Positions 20,527 through 32,608 of a stretch of DNA of 64,000 nt are shown piece after piece (positions within the stretch are counted from its first letter, which is position 1; each line of letters opens with the position of its first letter). The DNA is from Paraphysoderma sedebokerense (taxonomy: Eukaryota; Blastocladiomycota; Physodermatomycetes; Physodermatales; Physodermataceae): positions 1 through 64,000 of the forward strand of contig JAHLJZ010000098.1 of NCBI GenBank assembly GCA_025602915.1, in the 5' to 3' direction. Below the pieces are notes generated by a model. The model had not been told where the DNA came from, did no database searches, and saw only the letters and a list, made by a program, of their open reading frames with translations. The position numbers and the translations under genes are program-made.

Positions 20527-22370
20527 ATGGTAGAGAGGAAGACTATGCAACCTTACTTATTCGCAGTACTGGCAATTCTATTGGCAAGTGTGGTGAACGC
20601 CGCTCCAGCTCCACCGGTTTTCGCATTCGCATCTGCACCGTCAACGCAGCCCAGATATATCATCGGCTGGAACCCGAATGCTACACAATCCTCCATTAAA
20701 TCTATAAAAGATGACCTTTCTTCTCAACAATTTTCTATAAAAGCTTCTGCAAATGGTGCAGGTGATACCATCGACTTGAATTTGGGGGCCTGTAATGCGT
20801 CTGCAATGTATTTAACCGCGGCAATGGCAAAACAACTGGAGGGAGATAAAAGCGTCATGTGGATTGAAAAGGAGGTTGAAATGAAAACTTTCGCAGACGT
20901 CGAAGTCAACGGGCGAATTCTATATAACTTGGACCTCCTTGATGGTCAATTGAACAATCGCTTTACAATACCAGACCAGGTATGGCTTCGTTAGTTTTAT
21001 TATCCGCTATATGAATGTGTCATTAATTCATCGACGCTTTTGGTTCTATCGGTTGCTCCAATTTTGCCATCAGGCTGGCCTTGGCGTTGACATATATGTG
21101 GTAAGTGAAATGAAATTTTTACGTCCGTTCCCTCTGGCTGTAGACTCAACTCCCCTCTAGCTGGATACAGGAATTTTTGCCGGGCATTCAGAATTCCAAG
21201 GAAGAGGACAACTTTTAGCTGATTTTGCCGGAGGAAATATTGGTAACGGCGATTTGAAGTAAGTTTAATGAATATTCATCTTCAGCAATGTTAAGATTTT
21301 TAACCACATGGTTGGTTCAAACAGTATTCACGGAACGCATGTATCAGGTACGTTAGATTCTTGGCAATTGTTGCAGAGGATTTCTATGATTGTTAACGGA
21401 GATTGAATATTCATTAGGTACTGCTGCTGGAACCAGGGCCGGCGTTGCCAAAAATGCTGATATTTTCGGAGTCCGAGTTCTAGGTAGCTCTCTTTATTAT
21501 AATATGTGATACCCCAGTTAATGAATTTTTCGTTGACTTTTTCAATTGTAAAGGCGAAAATGGAGGAGGTAGCTCATTGACTGTTGCTCAAGGTATTGAA
21601 TTCGTCGTCAATACAGTCCAAAGAACTGGTAGACCATCTGTTATCAATATGTCTCTTGGTGGTGCTGCGAGCACAGCTGTTGGTAAGTGTGCCTGAATTT
21701 TTGGGAATACAAAATCTTATATTTGGTATTAACGGGAGCGCCCTAAACTATTAGATGCCGCCGTCAGGCGCGCTGTTAATGCTGGAATTCCAGTTGTCGT
21801 TGCTGCCGGTAACGAGAATCAAAATGCCTGCGGAGGTAAGTCATAATATTAGCTTTCTGATTCTTTTTGGCAAAATTAAGATTAAAGGTTTTTTATTTTT
21901 CTCACTAGGTTCCCCCAGTCGTGAACCACTGGCTATTACTGTCGGTGCATCGGACGTTGACAACAAATTCGCCTCATTTTCCAATTTCGGAGAATGCGTG
22001 GATATTATCGCTCCGTGAGTGACCTTTTTGTCATGTTTGAATTATAAACTTTGCAATTGACAACGGTTTAATTTATGTGCTATAGGGGAGTTCAAATCGC
22101 ATCGGCAGCAAATACTGAAGCAGATCAGTTTACTCGTCTTTCGGGCACATCAATGGCTAGTCCCTTAGTCGCAGGTAAATATAAAGTTTGAAAAAGTCTT
22201 GTCCTATATTGATGGTGATTTAACTTTATAACGTCTTAGGTGTCGTTGCCACTTTACTTTCAACTGGTGTACCGGCGGAACAAGTCCGCGATAAACTTGT
22301 CCAGTCAGCAAGGCCAGGAGCCATTCAAGGTGATCTTAGAGGCACTCCGAATCTGTTGGTTTCCTTGTAG
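20527..22370 (+). CDS. Secreted subtilisin-like serine protease (S8A, proteinase K type), copy 2
   Basis: Ten exons: 20527-20979, 21074-21100, 21161-21258, 21325-21347, 21418-21483, 21554-21682, 21755-21835, 21909-22014, 22086-22174, 22240-22370, 400 aa. An ATG six codons in (20545) could also be the start; it places the signal peptide ([15 protein letters not shown]) nearer the N-terminus. A propeptide begins RYIIGWNP. The triad is Asp in LDTGI, His in HGTHVSG and Ser in GTSMASP, with [10 protein letters not shown] for the oxyanion hole. Exons 2 and 4 are micro-exons of 27 and 23 nt; the latter encodes the catalytic His. Several intron positions match copy 1 (after YV, before DAAV, after QNAC, in APG and VAG). 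The others are private to this copy. Confidence 0.92.
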
Positions 22371-22960
22371 ATTAAAGATTAAGAGCTTTTGAAATAAGAG
22401 TAGTAACGGTTAGTTTTAAAATACTAAAGTCAATAGCTAGACTATGTATATAGGCATTCCGACTTGTAGATAAGAGTAAAAACGAAATTAAGTGATTCAA
22501 TCACATCTTAGTTCTGACCGACTGAATAATGTTGAGCCAAATTTCCCAATGTTAAAATTGAGGAAGAATATTCAATGGAGTCTAACTTCTGTGTTCTCCG
22601 TACTTGAATTTCGCCACTTACAGCGTCCTTTCACTATAGATCAGGGACGACGTCGACGGACAGAGGTGAAGACAGAAATTCAATCTACTAACGTTTGAAT
22701 AATCTTTTAATGAATCGTTTATATATTTAAAACTCATGTCCTCTGCCTGGCCGTCAACAATACTGTCGCTACTCAATCGATGCGCGAGAAGTATCGTTAT
22801 TGTTGGTCAAGAAATGCCTGCTCATGCCACAAAGTAGAGAACTTCGGAGTTCTCTTGCTCATTTGGATTATATCATTTCATATCTAGACTCCCAGATATC
22901 CCTGATATGTCGCATCAAGCCTCAATGCGAATTCCAATACGACAAAGACAACTTTAAACC
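22371..22960. other. gene-free spacer before DENN gene
   Basis: About 590 bp, with only short unsupported frames. Probably the 3' UTR of the protease and the promoter of the DENN gene. Confidence 0.35.
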
Positions 22961-25900
22961 ATGTCCCACGAAACGCAGTCCTTTCCAACGAAGCTCGCTG
23001 ACTTCTTCGTGGCCTTGGAATTGACAATTCCGGAAGATACATCAGCAGAATCTTCACATAACGATTCAAGGTCGACATTAAAAAATTCATTCGTCTATCC
23101 CCCGACCGACGAAGGTTTTATCAATAATATTCATTTGTTTTGCTTCCCTTCATCGACTTGCTTCCCCGATCAATTATCCACACCGACATTTTTCTCTTCC
23201 GGAGACTCGAAAAACCAGTACAAAGATGCATTTTTTCATGATTTTGTATTAACAGACGACAACGGGCAACATAGATATGTAACATGTTTGAAAACAACTA
23301 GTATTCACATTGGAGACTCTTCCAGACGAAGTTCCCTTGCGCCACTTGCATTTTTAGGTGGTTCGGGATACATAAATCACTCGGATTCATCATTATTTGG
23401 ACGGAAATCAATAAAATGTTTCTGTTTGGTCTCGCGGAGGCCGTTATTCGATACTTTAAGGAAGTGTCTGGCGGAGTTTTACATGTTGTCCAGAAAGGAA
23501 AAACAGCGAAGCTCCAATTCGGGTTCAAAGGAGGTCCTGGAAGATTTTATATGGAGCTTGCTACATGAGGTAATTTTAGTCTTACATTTATACTATCTAC
23601 CAATCTCAGCCCGGATATTCTGCTCTATTCTTATGATCTGACGATGTCCACTGCCCGCATAGGTTATTCTACCTCCACCGAGTCATATCAATATACGCGT
23701 ACCATTGCTCACCTCAAACACTACCCTCGAAATCATGACATCCGATCTTTATTCTCCTATCCTTCCTCACCTTGACTATTCTATATACCCTGTATTTCAA
23801 GCCCTCAGTCTAAACAATATCCTCAAAATCTTTTCCTCGCTGCTACTCGAGAAATCCGTACTGTTCTATTCCACTTCCCCGACATTGCTGATCCGAGCAA
23901 GTCAAACATTCTTGACCTTGCTGATGCCTTTACAATGGGAAATGGTAAACGTTAAATTTCAGTTTACTCATATCTTCTCCCAATTAACTCATCTATTTTA
24001 TAGGTATACATTCCTGTAGTTCCCGAACAATTAAAAGAAATGATCGAAGCCCCAACGGTATATGTTATGGGCGGCGACTCTTCTTGGGTCAATTCATGTA
24101 TTGATAGGCTAAAAGATAGGCAAGACAGCTCCAATTCAGTACTTTTAGTTGATCTCGACAATGATGAAATTCGGGGGTACTCCGACAAGAAGTATCCAAC
24201 TTTACCGGGGATTTCAGGTTTAAACAGAAGGCTGAAGCATGCATTACACCCAAATCTTGCCTCAATTGATAAAGACGTTTTGGTGCATGTTCATACCGAA
24301 GGAATGAAGACAGATGATGTAGAGAAGAAAATTCGCCATCTTTTTCTTCAGTGGTTCGCTGAAGTTTTTGGTGATCTGAGATCCCACTTCGACGCTCTCG
24401 GTGAATTTGACAACAATTCTTGGTTGTCAGCTGCCGGTCATTCGGATAAACCGTTCTTAAAGGTATTTGTCAATCAATAAAAATTTAAATTGTCGGATAT
24501 TAACAATCCTTTCTCTCCGCAAACAGCAATTCTCCCAGTCCATCATGTTTCAACGATTTGTAAATAGTCGTAACCCTGTTGATCATGTTCGGCAAGACTA
24601 TTTCGACTTGTTTGCCGAAAATCATTTAGGCGCCCCCAAATGGATCAAGAGCCGGCGTGCCAACGAAATGATTGAAGAAAAGCGAACTGTCATTCAGCGA
24701 CACATCTTTGACAATGCCGATACCCAGCGCACATACAATTTTGAAATCAATTTATCAAGTTACACCTCCGGTTTAGATTCAGAGTTAGAAAAGCCTCGAG
24801 ACAAAACTTTGAAACCGCCTCCTGTGCTACCATCATCAAATCGCCGGCTAGAGTCATGTAAATGGGAACCGCGGCGGTTGGAACAGAAAAAACAGACAAT
24901 AACTCATCCATACCAGTACCTACTGAACTCTCTGGATACCGCGATTTCCGAGAATGAATCTAATTTGAATCTGATTCCGCTTGTCTGGATGAGAGCTAGA
25001 GTCCGTGAGTTTGCAAGTTACGATGGGTGTGAAATATTCAAGGACTATTTAATGGTTTACATATCTTCCGGGTCGCAATCAGTTCACGCTATCCTCAAAA
25101 AGTTAATCGTGACATTAGCAAAGGACACAAAAGAGAAGCTACTGCGAGAAGTAGAGGACTTGCCTAAAGATTTGAGGCATCAGTTACTCGAATGTTTAGA
25201 AAAGGAGACTACAGTTTTCGTATCAACAGAAGAACTCAACAAACCACGGGCCAGTGATGAAACTATCTCGAGTGGATCCAATGACGAAAACGATGATACA
25301 GCAGAAGCGGAGGAGGAGGAAGAAGATAGTCGATTCGATTGTCAGACAATTATCGATATTGAAGAAAGCGTACATAAACCAAAACGACCGAAATTCTTTT
25401 CGCAGCCTGCTAACCGTACTGTATTAAATGACGGAGAAATCCTAACAGAGTTTAATATCGATGATCCTATCGGTTTATCACAAGAATTGTTAATGATGAT
25501 GGTAAGTCTATCCTCCACATCCACTGCATCATTCTCTTCCTCTTTGATTGATTTCCACAATTTATTATCACTCATAGACGGCGATATATCGAAGCGTGGC
25601 AATTGTCGAAATGGAACAGGCGGGAACAGAATCAGAATCTTGTGTTGGGTTTACAATCTCCAATTCTGTTTTATTGCAAGAAATGAAAGAAAGCAGTTTA
25701 TACGATGACTTTAAACATTCTGTCACTTTACTCCGGCAAGTGAATATAGACGGATTAAATACCGATGAAAGATTATGCTTTTTCCTGAATGTGAGAAATT
25801 TGTTGATGTATGTTTGATTTTGGAATTTTATTGTTTTAAATCAACAGTATAGGAGTGTACTGATTATTGACCGCTTTGTCGACGGATTTGCGATATTAGC

Positions 25901-26648
25901 ATGCACAGTTGCATAGAACATGAACCCCCTTCGTCATTATATCAGCGGTTAACGTATACCGGTCCTTCATATAATATCGGAGGGGAATACTACTCCACAA
26001 ATGAAATAACAAGCGGTACGTCATTGTGATTCGTCTCCTCCAGCTCTGCTCTCCTTTATTGGTGGTCTTACGTTTCCACTCTCATCAGGTATCCTTCGCG
26101 CCACCCTCTCCATCCCTAGTATCCTCGGCATCAATGTTCTCCCTTTTGCAAATTTCAACCCCCGCGACCGACGCTACAAATACCGAATTGACAGTGAACA
26201 TCCCATCCTCAATTTCGTTTTACCCGACGGCACGAAAACTAGTCCGAGAATTGTAGTATACCATTTACACAAGTTGCACGATCAACTCAAAAAGGAGGCA
26301 ATACAGTATATCGATACCGAATTTGAGTATATCCCTAAAAAGAAGAGAGTCATGATGCCTCAGTATTTTAGTTGGTTTGTTTACCTTGTTCTTTTCTTTT
26401 TATTTTCTCCGCGAAAAATGCTGATTGGGGATTTTGGTAATAGGTATTACAAAGATTTCGGGTATTACCCGTCCGACGTACTTTTATGGATTTTCCAAAA
26501 TCTTCCGGATTGTAAGTTATCGAATTTAATGGTTTCCCAGGATTTGATTAAACAAGATACAAAAAATTCAATCATTAGAGTTAGCAGAAAGTTGAGCGTG
26601 AAATATATAAATTGTCCAGTCGAGTTTGGATTTAAACTTGCGGTTTGA
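22961..26648 (+). CDS. DENN-domain protein with C-terminal DUF547
   Basis: Eight exons: 22961-23569, 23663-23944, 24004-24462, 24527-25501, 25578-25807, 25900-26015, 26089-26374, 26444-26648, about 1053 aa. The N-terminal third shows u/c/dDENN features: FVYPPTDEGF, then HLDYSIYPVFQAL with LEKSVLFYS, then VYIPVVPEQLKEM and APTVYVMGGDSSW. DENN proteins act as GEFs for Rab GTPases in membrane traffic. The middle has an acidic stretch. The last about 260 residues match the DUF547 pattern: RLCFFLNVRNLLM, NIGGEYYS, FNPRDRRYKYRID, HPILNFVLPDGTKTSPRI and MMPQYFSW-YYKDFG. The function of DUF547 is not settled. Targeting or scaffolding of a Rab GEF is my inference. The continuous phases support one gene rather than two. 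Confidence 0.82.
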
Positions 26649-27211
26649 ACAATTTAAAAATAATAAACTTGTAGAAAACTTGTCTACTGAATTTTAATAA
26701 AGTCAATCAATCATTGACTACTACTTAACAATTCAAGACCGATTGAAAGTCTTTAACGTGGCGTAGTATTTAAACGACATCATTTTTATTGTCATTGGTA
26801 TACTTTTATTTTTTCCTTCCAGGAAAAACAAAACATGAATGAACCCACGAATATACAAAACTTGTTCAAAACTGAAGCCGTTTTTCAAGAAACACCAACA
26901 CACAACACCATATTTTGCATATATTACATGCTACATTGCACCACACAAAGAAAACATACACAGAGCAGTACCGCCCAAAAATACAAAAGACAAAAAAAAA
27001 ACTAGCAAATAAGAGTCAATCATGTCGAATATAAACGGTTTTTTTCTTTAGAAAGGGTTCACAAATGGTAAATGGATTAACGGTTTATAATGGGTTTATT
27101 TAGACTGTTTTGCGAGGAGGTGACCATTTTGGATATACTTTGCACGAGACATTTTCAAACGGAAGAAGAAATTGAGTTGAGATTTTCAGATATACTTTGG
27201 GGTTAAAAAAG
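26649..27211. other. convergent 3' spacer
   Basis: About 560 bp between convergent stops (DENN and homeodomain genes). A- and T-rich, with an A run near 26993-27002. No gene seen. Confidence 0.4.
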
Positions 27212-29069
27212 TCAGGGAAACGTGTGATCGATTAGTTGCCAATCTCGGAGGGGTATCGAAAATGTATGATTATCATTTCTGGGGAGTGATTGAGAATGAG
27301 GTTGGGGTTGAGGTTGACATTGGGGTTGCTGCTGCTGCGGTTGTTGTCGTTCTTGGTGGTGGTTGTTTGTCATTACAGTCGAAATATTGGTCAAACCGAG
27401 ATGAACATTTTTATTAGCCTGGTTCGTGGGGTCATTGACTCTGCAGTTCGGATCGTGTCCGTTACCGAGATGAACATATTTATTTGTTTTGAAGTTCGGG
27501 TCATGCCCGTTACCGAGATGGACATATTGATTTGTTTTGAAGTTCGGATCGTGTCCGTTGCCGGTACTCATTAGATGGTTGGACTGTGCTGGCAAGGAAT
27601 CTGAACCGTGGTGGGGAACAGGGACAGATACGGGCATGGGTACGGGTTTATCGATTTGCGGAGTATACGATGATCTCAAGGGTAACGGTAAGGAAATGGG
27701 GATAGAGATAGACGTCGGGTAGTTACCGAGGCAGGTAGGGAGGTCGTTATATACAGATGAATTGAAGGGGACGGTTTCAAAGAACACTTCGCCGGTGGAG
27801 GTGTTGACGATGGGGTCAGGGAAGGTGGTGATAGGGGAATGGAGGGAGGAAGAGGCGGTCGTAGGGGGCGGCGAAGGAAGAGGGAAGGGGAAAAGGGAGT
27901 CTAGTTGGCTCAGGAGGTTGAGGTTGCTGATGTCGAATTCGAAATCGAGGGTCTGCGGCGGTGGCGAAGTGAGGGTAGAGGTGTCTGAGGATAGCGGTGA
28001 GGGTTGGAAGGTCGAGAGGGAGAATGAGGAGGAGAAGGGACTGGTGGAGGAGACGGTGGACGGAGCTTGTTCTGCTGGAAGAATAGGGAAATTGGAAGAT
28101 GGCAATGAATGGAGGTCTCTCATATCGACGGACATAGACGCGGGAGCGTTGTAGTTCTGAGGAGGGAATGTCGCGCTGAGGGAGTTTCCTGTTTTCTGCT
28201 CGTTTGCATGCGACGGCAGGGACGGTTCCTTGAATGTGGAATTGAGACACTCGGTATGCTTACGATCTGATCCGTACACCTGGCACGTGGTAGACTTCAT
28301 CCTGTCAGCTGGTGTCGGGTCCGAGGATGGAATCGATAAATGATGATCAGGAAGGGAAGAGGAATGGTCAAACGACGACAACGGTGTTTGCATCGGGGTT
28401 GGCAGATGTTGGATGCTCGAGTGTGGGTACGAGGGTGCGTAACTGCCGGTAGCGTGTGGATGCAAAGAGGATTCAAAGGGTCTCGTCGTTGGGTACGATT
28501 CCTGGACTTCTGTTCCAACTTCTGGAGTTGGTTTTGTCGGCTCGCAGGATGGATTGACATGGATCCTGTTGTCCATATCATTGCGAGACTTGCCGGGACT
28601 GGTTTTAGAGAGGCAATCTTTTTTGGCTTTCGAACGGCGATTCTGAAACCACACCTGTTGTTTAGAGTTGGAATTTCATATAACGAGTTTTTCCATCACG
28701 ATCAGCCAAATATCCAAAGCAGAATAAAGAATGAGTATATGATTATTTGCGACGATGGTGCGACTTGGCCAACTTACACGAATCTGCTTCACTGAGGCCC
28801 CCACTTCGGCAGCCAGTTGCTCCAACTCGAAATGAGACGGGTGAACTGATTTGGAATGAAAATGAGACTCCAACACATATCTCTGTCTCGGATCCTAGAG
28901 GGCCGTCACACCATTGACGACAAGCACAGAGTAGAGAGGGGTCAGCGAGGACAGTCAACACCTGAGCCGAGATGGGTTACATGAAATTAAGGATACGTAC
29001 GAAGCTGAAGCGAGATCTCCCCACTTGCGACTGGCCGGCGGAGTCTGAGGAGGGACGGGAGTAGACCAT
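27212..29069 (-). CDS. Homeodomain transcription factor
   Basis: Three exons on the minus strand: 29001-29069, 28778-28894, 27212-28654, 542 aa. The homeodomain spans all three. Exon 1 ends RSRFSF. Exon 2 has DPRQRYVLESHF and LEQLAAEVGASVKQIR. Exon 3 opens with recognition helix VWFQNRRSKAKK. The WFQNRR core with Ser after it suggests a typical, non-TALE homeobox. Most of the protein is low-complexity Ser/Pro/Thr. Near residues 420-470 is a short tandem repeat (VHLGNGHDPNFKTN twice plus degenerate copies). The tail is Gln/Pro-rich with HSQSLPRN. Nuclear DNA-binding regulator; targets unknown. A 2.6-kb upstream gap with E-box palindromes fits a highly regulated gene. Confidence 0.88.
27400..27565 (-). 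repeat. 48-bp coding tandem repeat in the homeodomain gene
   Basis: About three copies of a 48-bp unit encoding VHLGNGHDPNFKTNxY. The first two are near-identical; the third diverges (DPNCRVND, followed by a partial LG). The period is a multiple of three, so copy-number changes keep the frame. Confidence 0.7.
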
Positions 29070-29255
29070 CAAACAGACAAAAAAGCGGTTTTTGGTTGCG
29101 GAGAGAGTGCTGTATCTTGTGTCGGGATGCTGACGTCGGTCGCTATAACTCCTCGCACGATATTCTATACGTCAATGATTTATATCTTTAGCGTAAGGAA
29201 TCGTGCGGCCGTCCAGGGCGGGCTGGAAAAGTCGACGGAAAAGTGGAAGGGGGAG

Positions 29256-29265
29256 ACCACGTGGT
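29256..29265. promoter_or_regulatory. 10-bp E-box palindrome ACCACGTGGT
   Basis: A perfect palindrome around CACGTG, about 190 bp upstream of the homeodomain start codon. It is a candidate site for bHLH or bZIP dimers. Confidence 0.35.
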
Positions 29266-29308
29266 GCGCCCCAAGGCCGGGATTGGGTTGACAGTTATCC
29301 GGTCACCC

Positions 29309-29320
29309 AGTCACGTGACT
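29309..29320. promoter_or_regulatory. 12-bp E-box palindrome AGTCACGTGACT
   Basis: A second perfect CACGTG palindrome, 53 bp from the first. Two long palindromes so close together are unlikely by chance in AT-rich DNA. Confidence 0.4.
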
Positions 29321-31635
29321 TTCTGTGCCCCGTGTGCCAAGTGGCATGCCTCCAACTGAACCAGTGAACGAGTGAATCAGTGAACAAGGTTACCAGTGGG
29401 AAAAGGGAATTCTGTTCGCTCGGTAGTCGGTAACTCACCCTTGCATCGAAACCCGAGACAATGTCACAAATCCACTCTCAGATGCGTCCATTGGAAGTTC
29501 CCTCTGAATAAATGCCTGTGAATACACTGTTCTCTCGACCCATCCGCCCTAAACTCACAACTCTGTCCCGGTGTCCCCTAATAGTTGATTCTGCTTTTTT
29601 TTCAGTGAATTCTTTACAAAAAGTGTGAGATGTCACTTGACGTTGTTTGAAACGCCAACAACATCAACAGAATTATCCATCATGTCTTCCACATATTCGA
29701 GAGCAGAATCGAATTATCGATCCCTGAGAGAAATTCTGTGATATTGCAAATTTCTCATGATGGTGTGCTTTCCGACTTTCCGAATGATATGCGTCCTGGT
29801 CCCCTGGACAAGAATTACTCACTGATTGTAATTCTTATCGTGAAAGCTTGATTCGTGCGGTAAATAATCATCGTTTCCGATCTTCTCCAAAAAACTCCAT
29901 GAAAAGACACTCCTCCCATTCCTCATCTTGCAACATCCTCGATCTCTACCTCCAGTTTTAATTTGTTCCCACGTCAATTCATCTCCAGAGTACATGACGT
30001 TTTAATTTTCTTGCCACCGAATCGGGTATCGACCTGTATCGACCGATGATGGCCCAACTCATCTGGTCAGACAGGTCAAGAGTGAAGACATAGATGACTC
30101 AACTTGACTAGCAATAACTTTTTTGCAGTTTTTTTGCCCATTTCTCTAAAAGTGACGTAAATTCAATTGTTTGTGTTTTTCTTGTACGCGACATTTGCCA
30201 AACATGCATGAAACTCAACACCTGACTTGTGCCGCATCCAAACATGCATTTTTATTTGCCAACCAGTTGATCAAGGTTGGTCAGTGGTTGGATACAATGC
30301 AGAAAAGACCAAATCAGTTCATAATTCAAGTGAAATCAGTTGTTCGTAAACCCCAAAGTCTTCCGCGAAAGACTAACTTCCATAGCGCAACAGCATCATA
30401 GAAAGTGCAGTCATTGCCAATGTCATGCATGATTATTCATGATCACATCCTATGCCCGTTCCCTGGTCTATCCCTGCCCCAAGAACCATTCGTGATTCGG
30501 CACTGATTCGTCCCTCCAAATCGAGCTGAAATTCAAGTGATTACTGAATTCTTAATACACATGAAACGCCAAACGGTGATGAAACAGAATTTCCGAATCA
30601 ATGAAGAATGTATATGACGCTAGTACTTCGAAGTCCCGACCCAAACTCTTCTCGGATTCTCGACCCTCTGGAATTTTCTTCACGCCTAAGCCCTAGGGGT
30701 GACTGATCACTGAAATTCTGTACCGTTTTCCGGCGCTACTGAAAACTTTCTTTATCAAAGGAATCAGCGCACAAATCACAGAACTGTCATGTCCTATAGT
30801 CAGTCGTCTCCCAGCTGGCTCGGGTTTGAGCTTGATAGGCTTGAACACTGTATGAACTTTGTGAATTAGTAATTAGTAACTACTCTCTATATATATACGA
30901 AGAATCCTAATTTGTATGAACAAGAATAAACAACCCATCTATACATTAACCCCCACGAAACACCGCCGGACCGCGTCACTTCATTTCTCTACAATCCGTA
31001 CATTTACTACAATACCGAGTCGAGGAATCATGAGGAAGGAACATGATCTGTATAACTATTTGTAAACTGAAAAACCGGACTAATAAATTCGTAGCTTTTC
31101 ATGAATCTGGGACTCTGGTATAGCTGTTTCACTGTAATTCTTTCGCAATCGGTGGTAATACGATGTTACTTGAACTTACGCAGCAAATACATAACTAAAA
31201 TGTAAGCGACGCTAAATGTAGAGTCGGTGTTTTATATTTTTCGATCTTCTGAGTTCACAGACTGAGTGCTGGCATTTATGAAAATTAATGGTTAACTTAA
31301 AGATGCTAAATCAGAACTGGATCAGAATGTCTTTAAACAATGTAATTTCATTGCAGGATGAGATGACAGACGACGGATGTAGAGATTATAGGAATCGTTA
31401 GTCAGGCATCCGAAAGATATAGCTGTAAATTGCATAACTGTTTTAATCAAAATGTAAATCTATATAGAAAATGTTAATTGGCGAATGAGTCGGATTGTAG
31501 ATTTGTAGTCTGACCAGGTCTGACCAGGCCACCAGGGACTCGGAGTCTGAGCGGGACGAAATTAATTTCTCTCCCAGAGTCACTCTAAAGGGCCTCCGAC
31601 TCAGACTCACCTCCAAAACCCACCACCATTTCACA

Positions 31636-32211
31636 ATGGCCTCGCCTCCTTCCCGAATCCCAATCCCGCCGAAATTCTTGAATTCCAATCAGGATGAAAA
31701 CATCCAGGGAACGTTAATCTATGAAGTCAATCTGAGTGTGCCCAAGGTTTATCCATCCCGTCAACGGTCAATCCGATATCGCTGTACTATCCTAAGACTC
31801 TTTTATCTATCCCACTTCAATACTTTAGGCAACGACACCGTCTTATCTTACGTTTCTTCTTCCTTTTGTAAAACAGCAAGTGCACTCTATTCCTGGATTC
31901 CTAAACGCAGAAGTATTCTCCACGTCTAAGCCGCAGGGTTTACACTGGTTAAGCGAAGAAGGAGACGCAAAGGTATATAAGAGTGAAACATCGTAGCAAT
32001 CGTCATATTTAGTTTTTCTAATTGATTTAAACGATACATTAACGTTTTTTATTCACGAAATTAGAATTACTTTTGTGTTCAGTACCATATCGACAATGAA
32101 TCATCGTTGAATGACTACGTTAATAAACATCAAGAGAGAGTCGCTACTGAACGATTAGAAGAGTACAAGTATATTGTTATATCCCGAAGGATAATGCGGA
32201 AGTTAGGATAG
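31636..32211 (+). CDS. Small DUF4286-like (dimeric ferredoxin-fold) protein
   Basis: Three exons, 31636-31746, 31829-31972 and 32083-32211, all phase 0, 127 aa. The sequence has the DUF4286 layout: an initial strand LIYEVNLSVPK, a helix PSYLTFLLPFVKQQVHS, IPGFLNAEVF, then after an intron YHIDNESSLNDYVNKHQERV. DUF4286 proteins are small alpha/beta-barrel-type polypeptides of unknown function. The second exon has no ATG in frame and is supported only by splicing. I recognise the fold from memory, and the match should be confirmed by profile search. Confidence 0.6.
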
Positions 32212-32608
32212 CACTCATGCTTCAAGCAAACTTCTTATCGACGATTACGATTTCATTGTGATGTCCGTCTTCTCGCGATTTTGTACAGAACTTGCAGCTG
32301 TAGACTGTTGGTGATGCCAAGTTTACCTTCACATTGACAATAGGATACCAGATTAAATTGCTGAATTCTGTTTAGTACATTTATTATTATGTGTATATAC
32401 AACAATTATACAAGGAACTCTAGTCTATGTGACTTGTTTTCCCGACGAAATATGTTTAATAAATTACGTAAAAAGAGAACTCCAGCGGTCCAGTCGAGAT
32501 CCTGTCGACGTACTGGAATCCAACTACTAGGTATTGTGCTAGCGCAAGCACCTGTTGACTCGATACGTTGGATGTCCACCCAACGAATAATCCGTTGCGC
32601 GGTCGTCA
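32212..32608. other. convergent spacer
   Basis: About 400 bp between convergent stops. No gene, repeat or RNA recognised. Confidence 0.35.

Larger units (their letters stand above)
29070..31635. other. 2.6-kb intergenic region upstream of the homeodomain gene
   Basis: The longest gene-free stretch. It holds the two CACGTG palindromes and several CATGCAT motifs (about 30200, 30242, 30423). All open frames are short and lack coding character, including 30171-30401. It probably contains the regulatory region of the homeodomain gene and the promoter of the small DUF4286-like gene. Confidence 0.4.

Noticed and set aside
27290-28154. Plus-strand frames opposite the homeodomain gene
   Set aside because: They are mirror images of its low-complexity Ser/Pro and repeat coding; no domain, and the opposite strand carries the homeodomain.
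30171-30401. 76-codon frame in the homeodomain upstream region
   Set aside because: No domain, no splice context, no coding bias; probably chance in a long spacer.
31443-31688. 81-codon minus-strand frame over the DUF4286-like gene start
   Set aside because: Overlaps the supported plus-strand exon in antisense and shows no domain.
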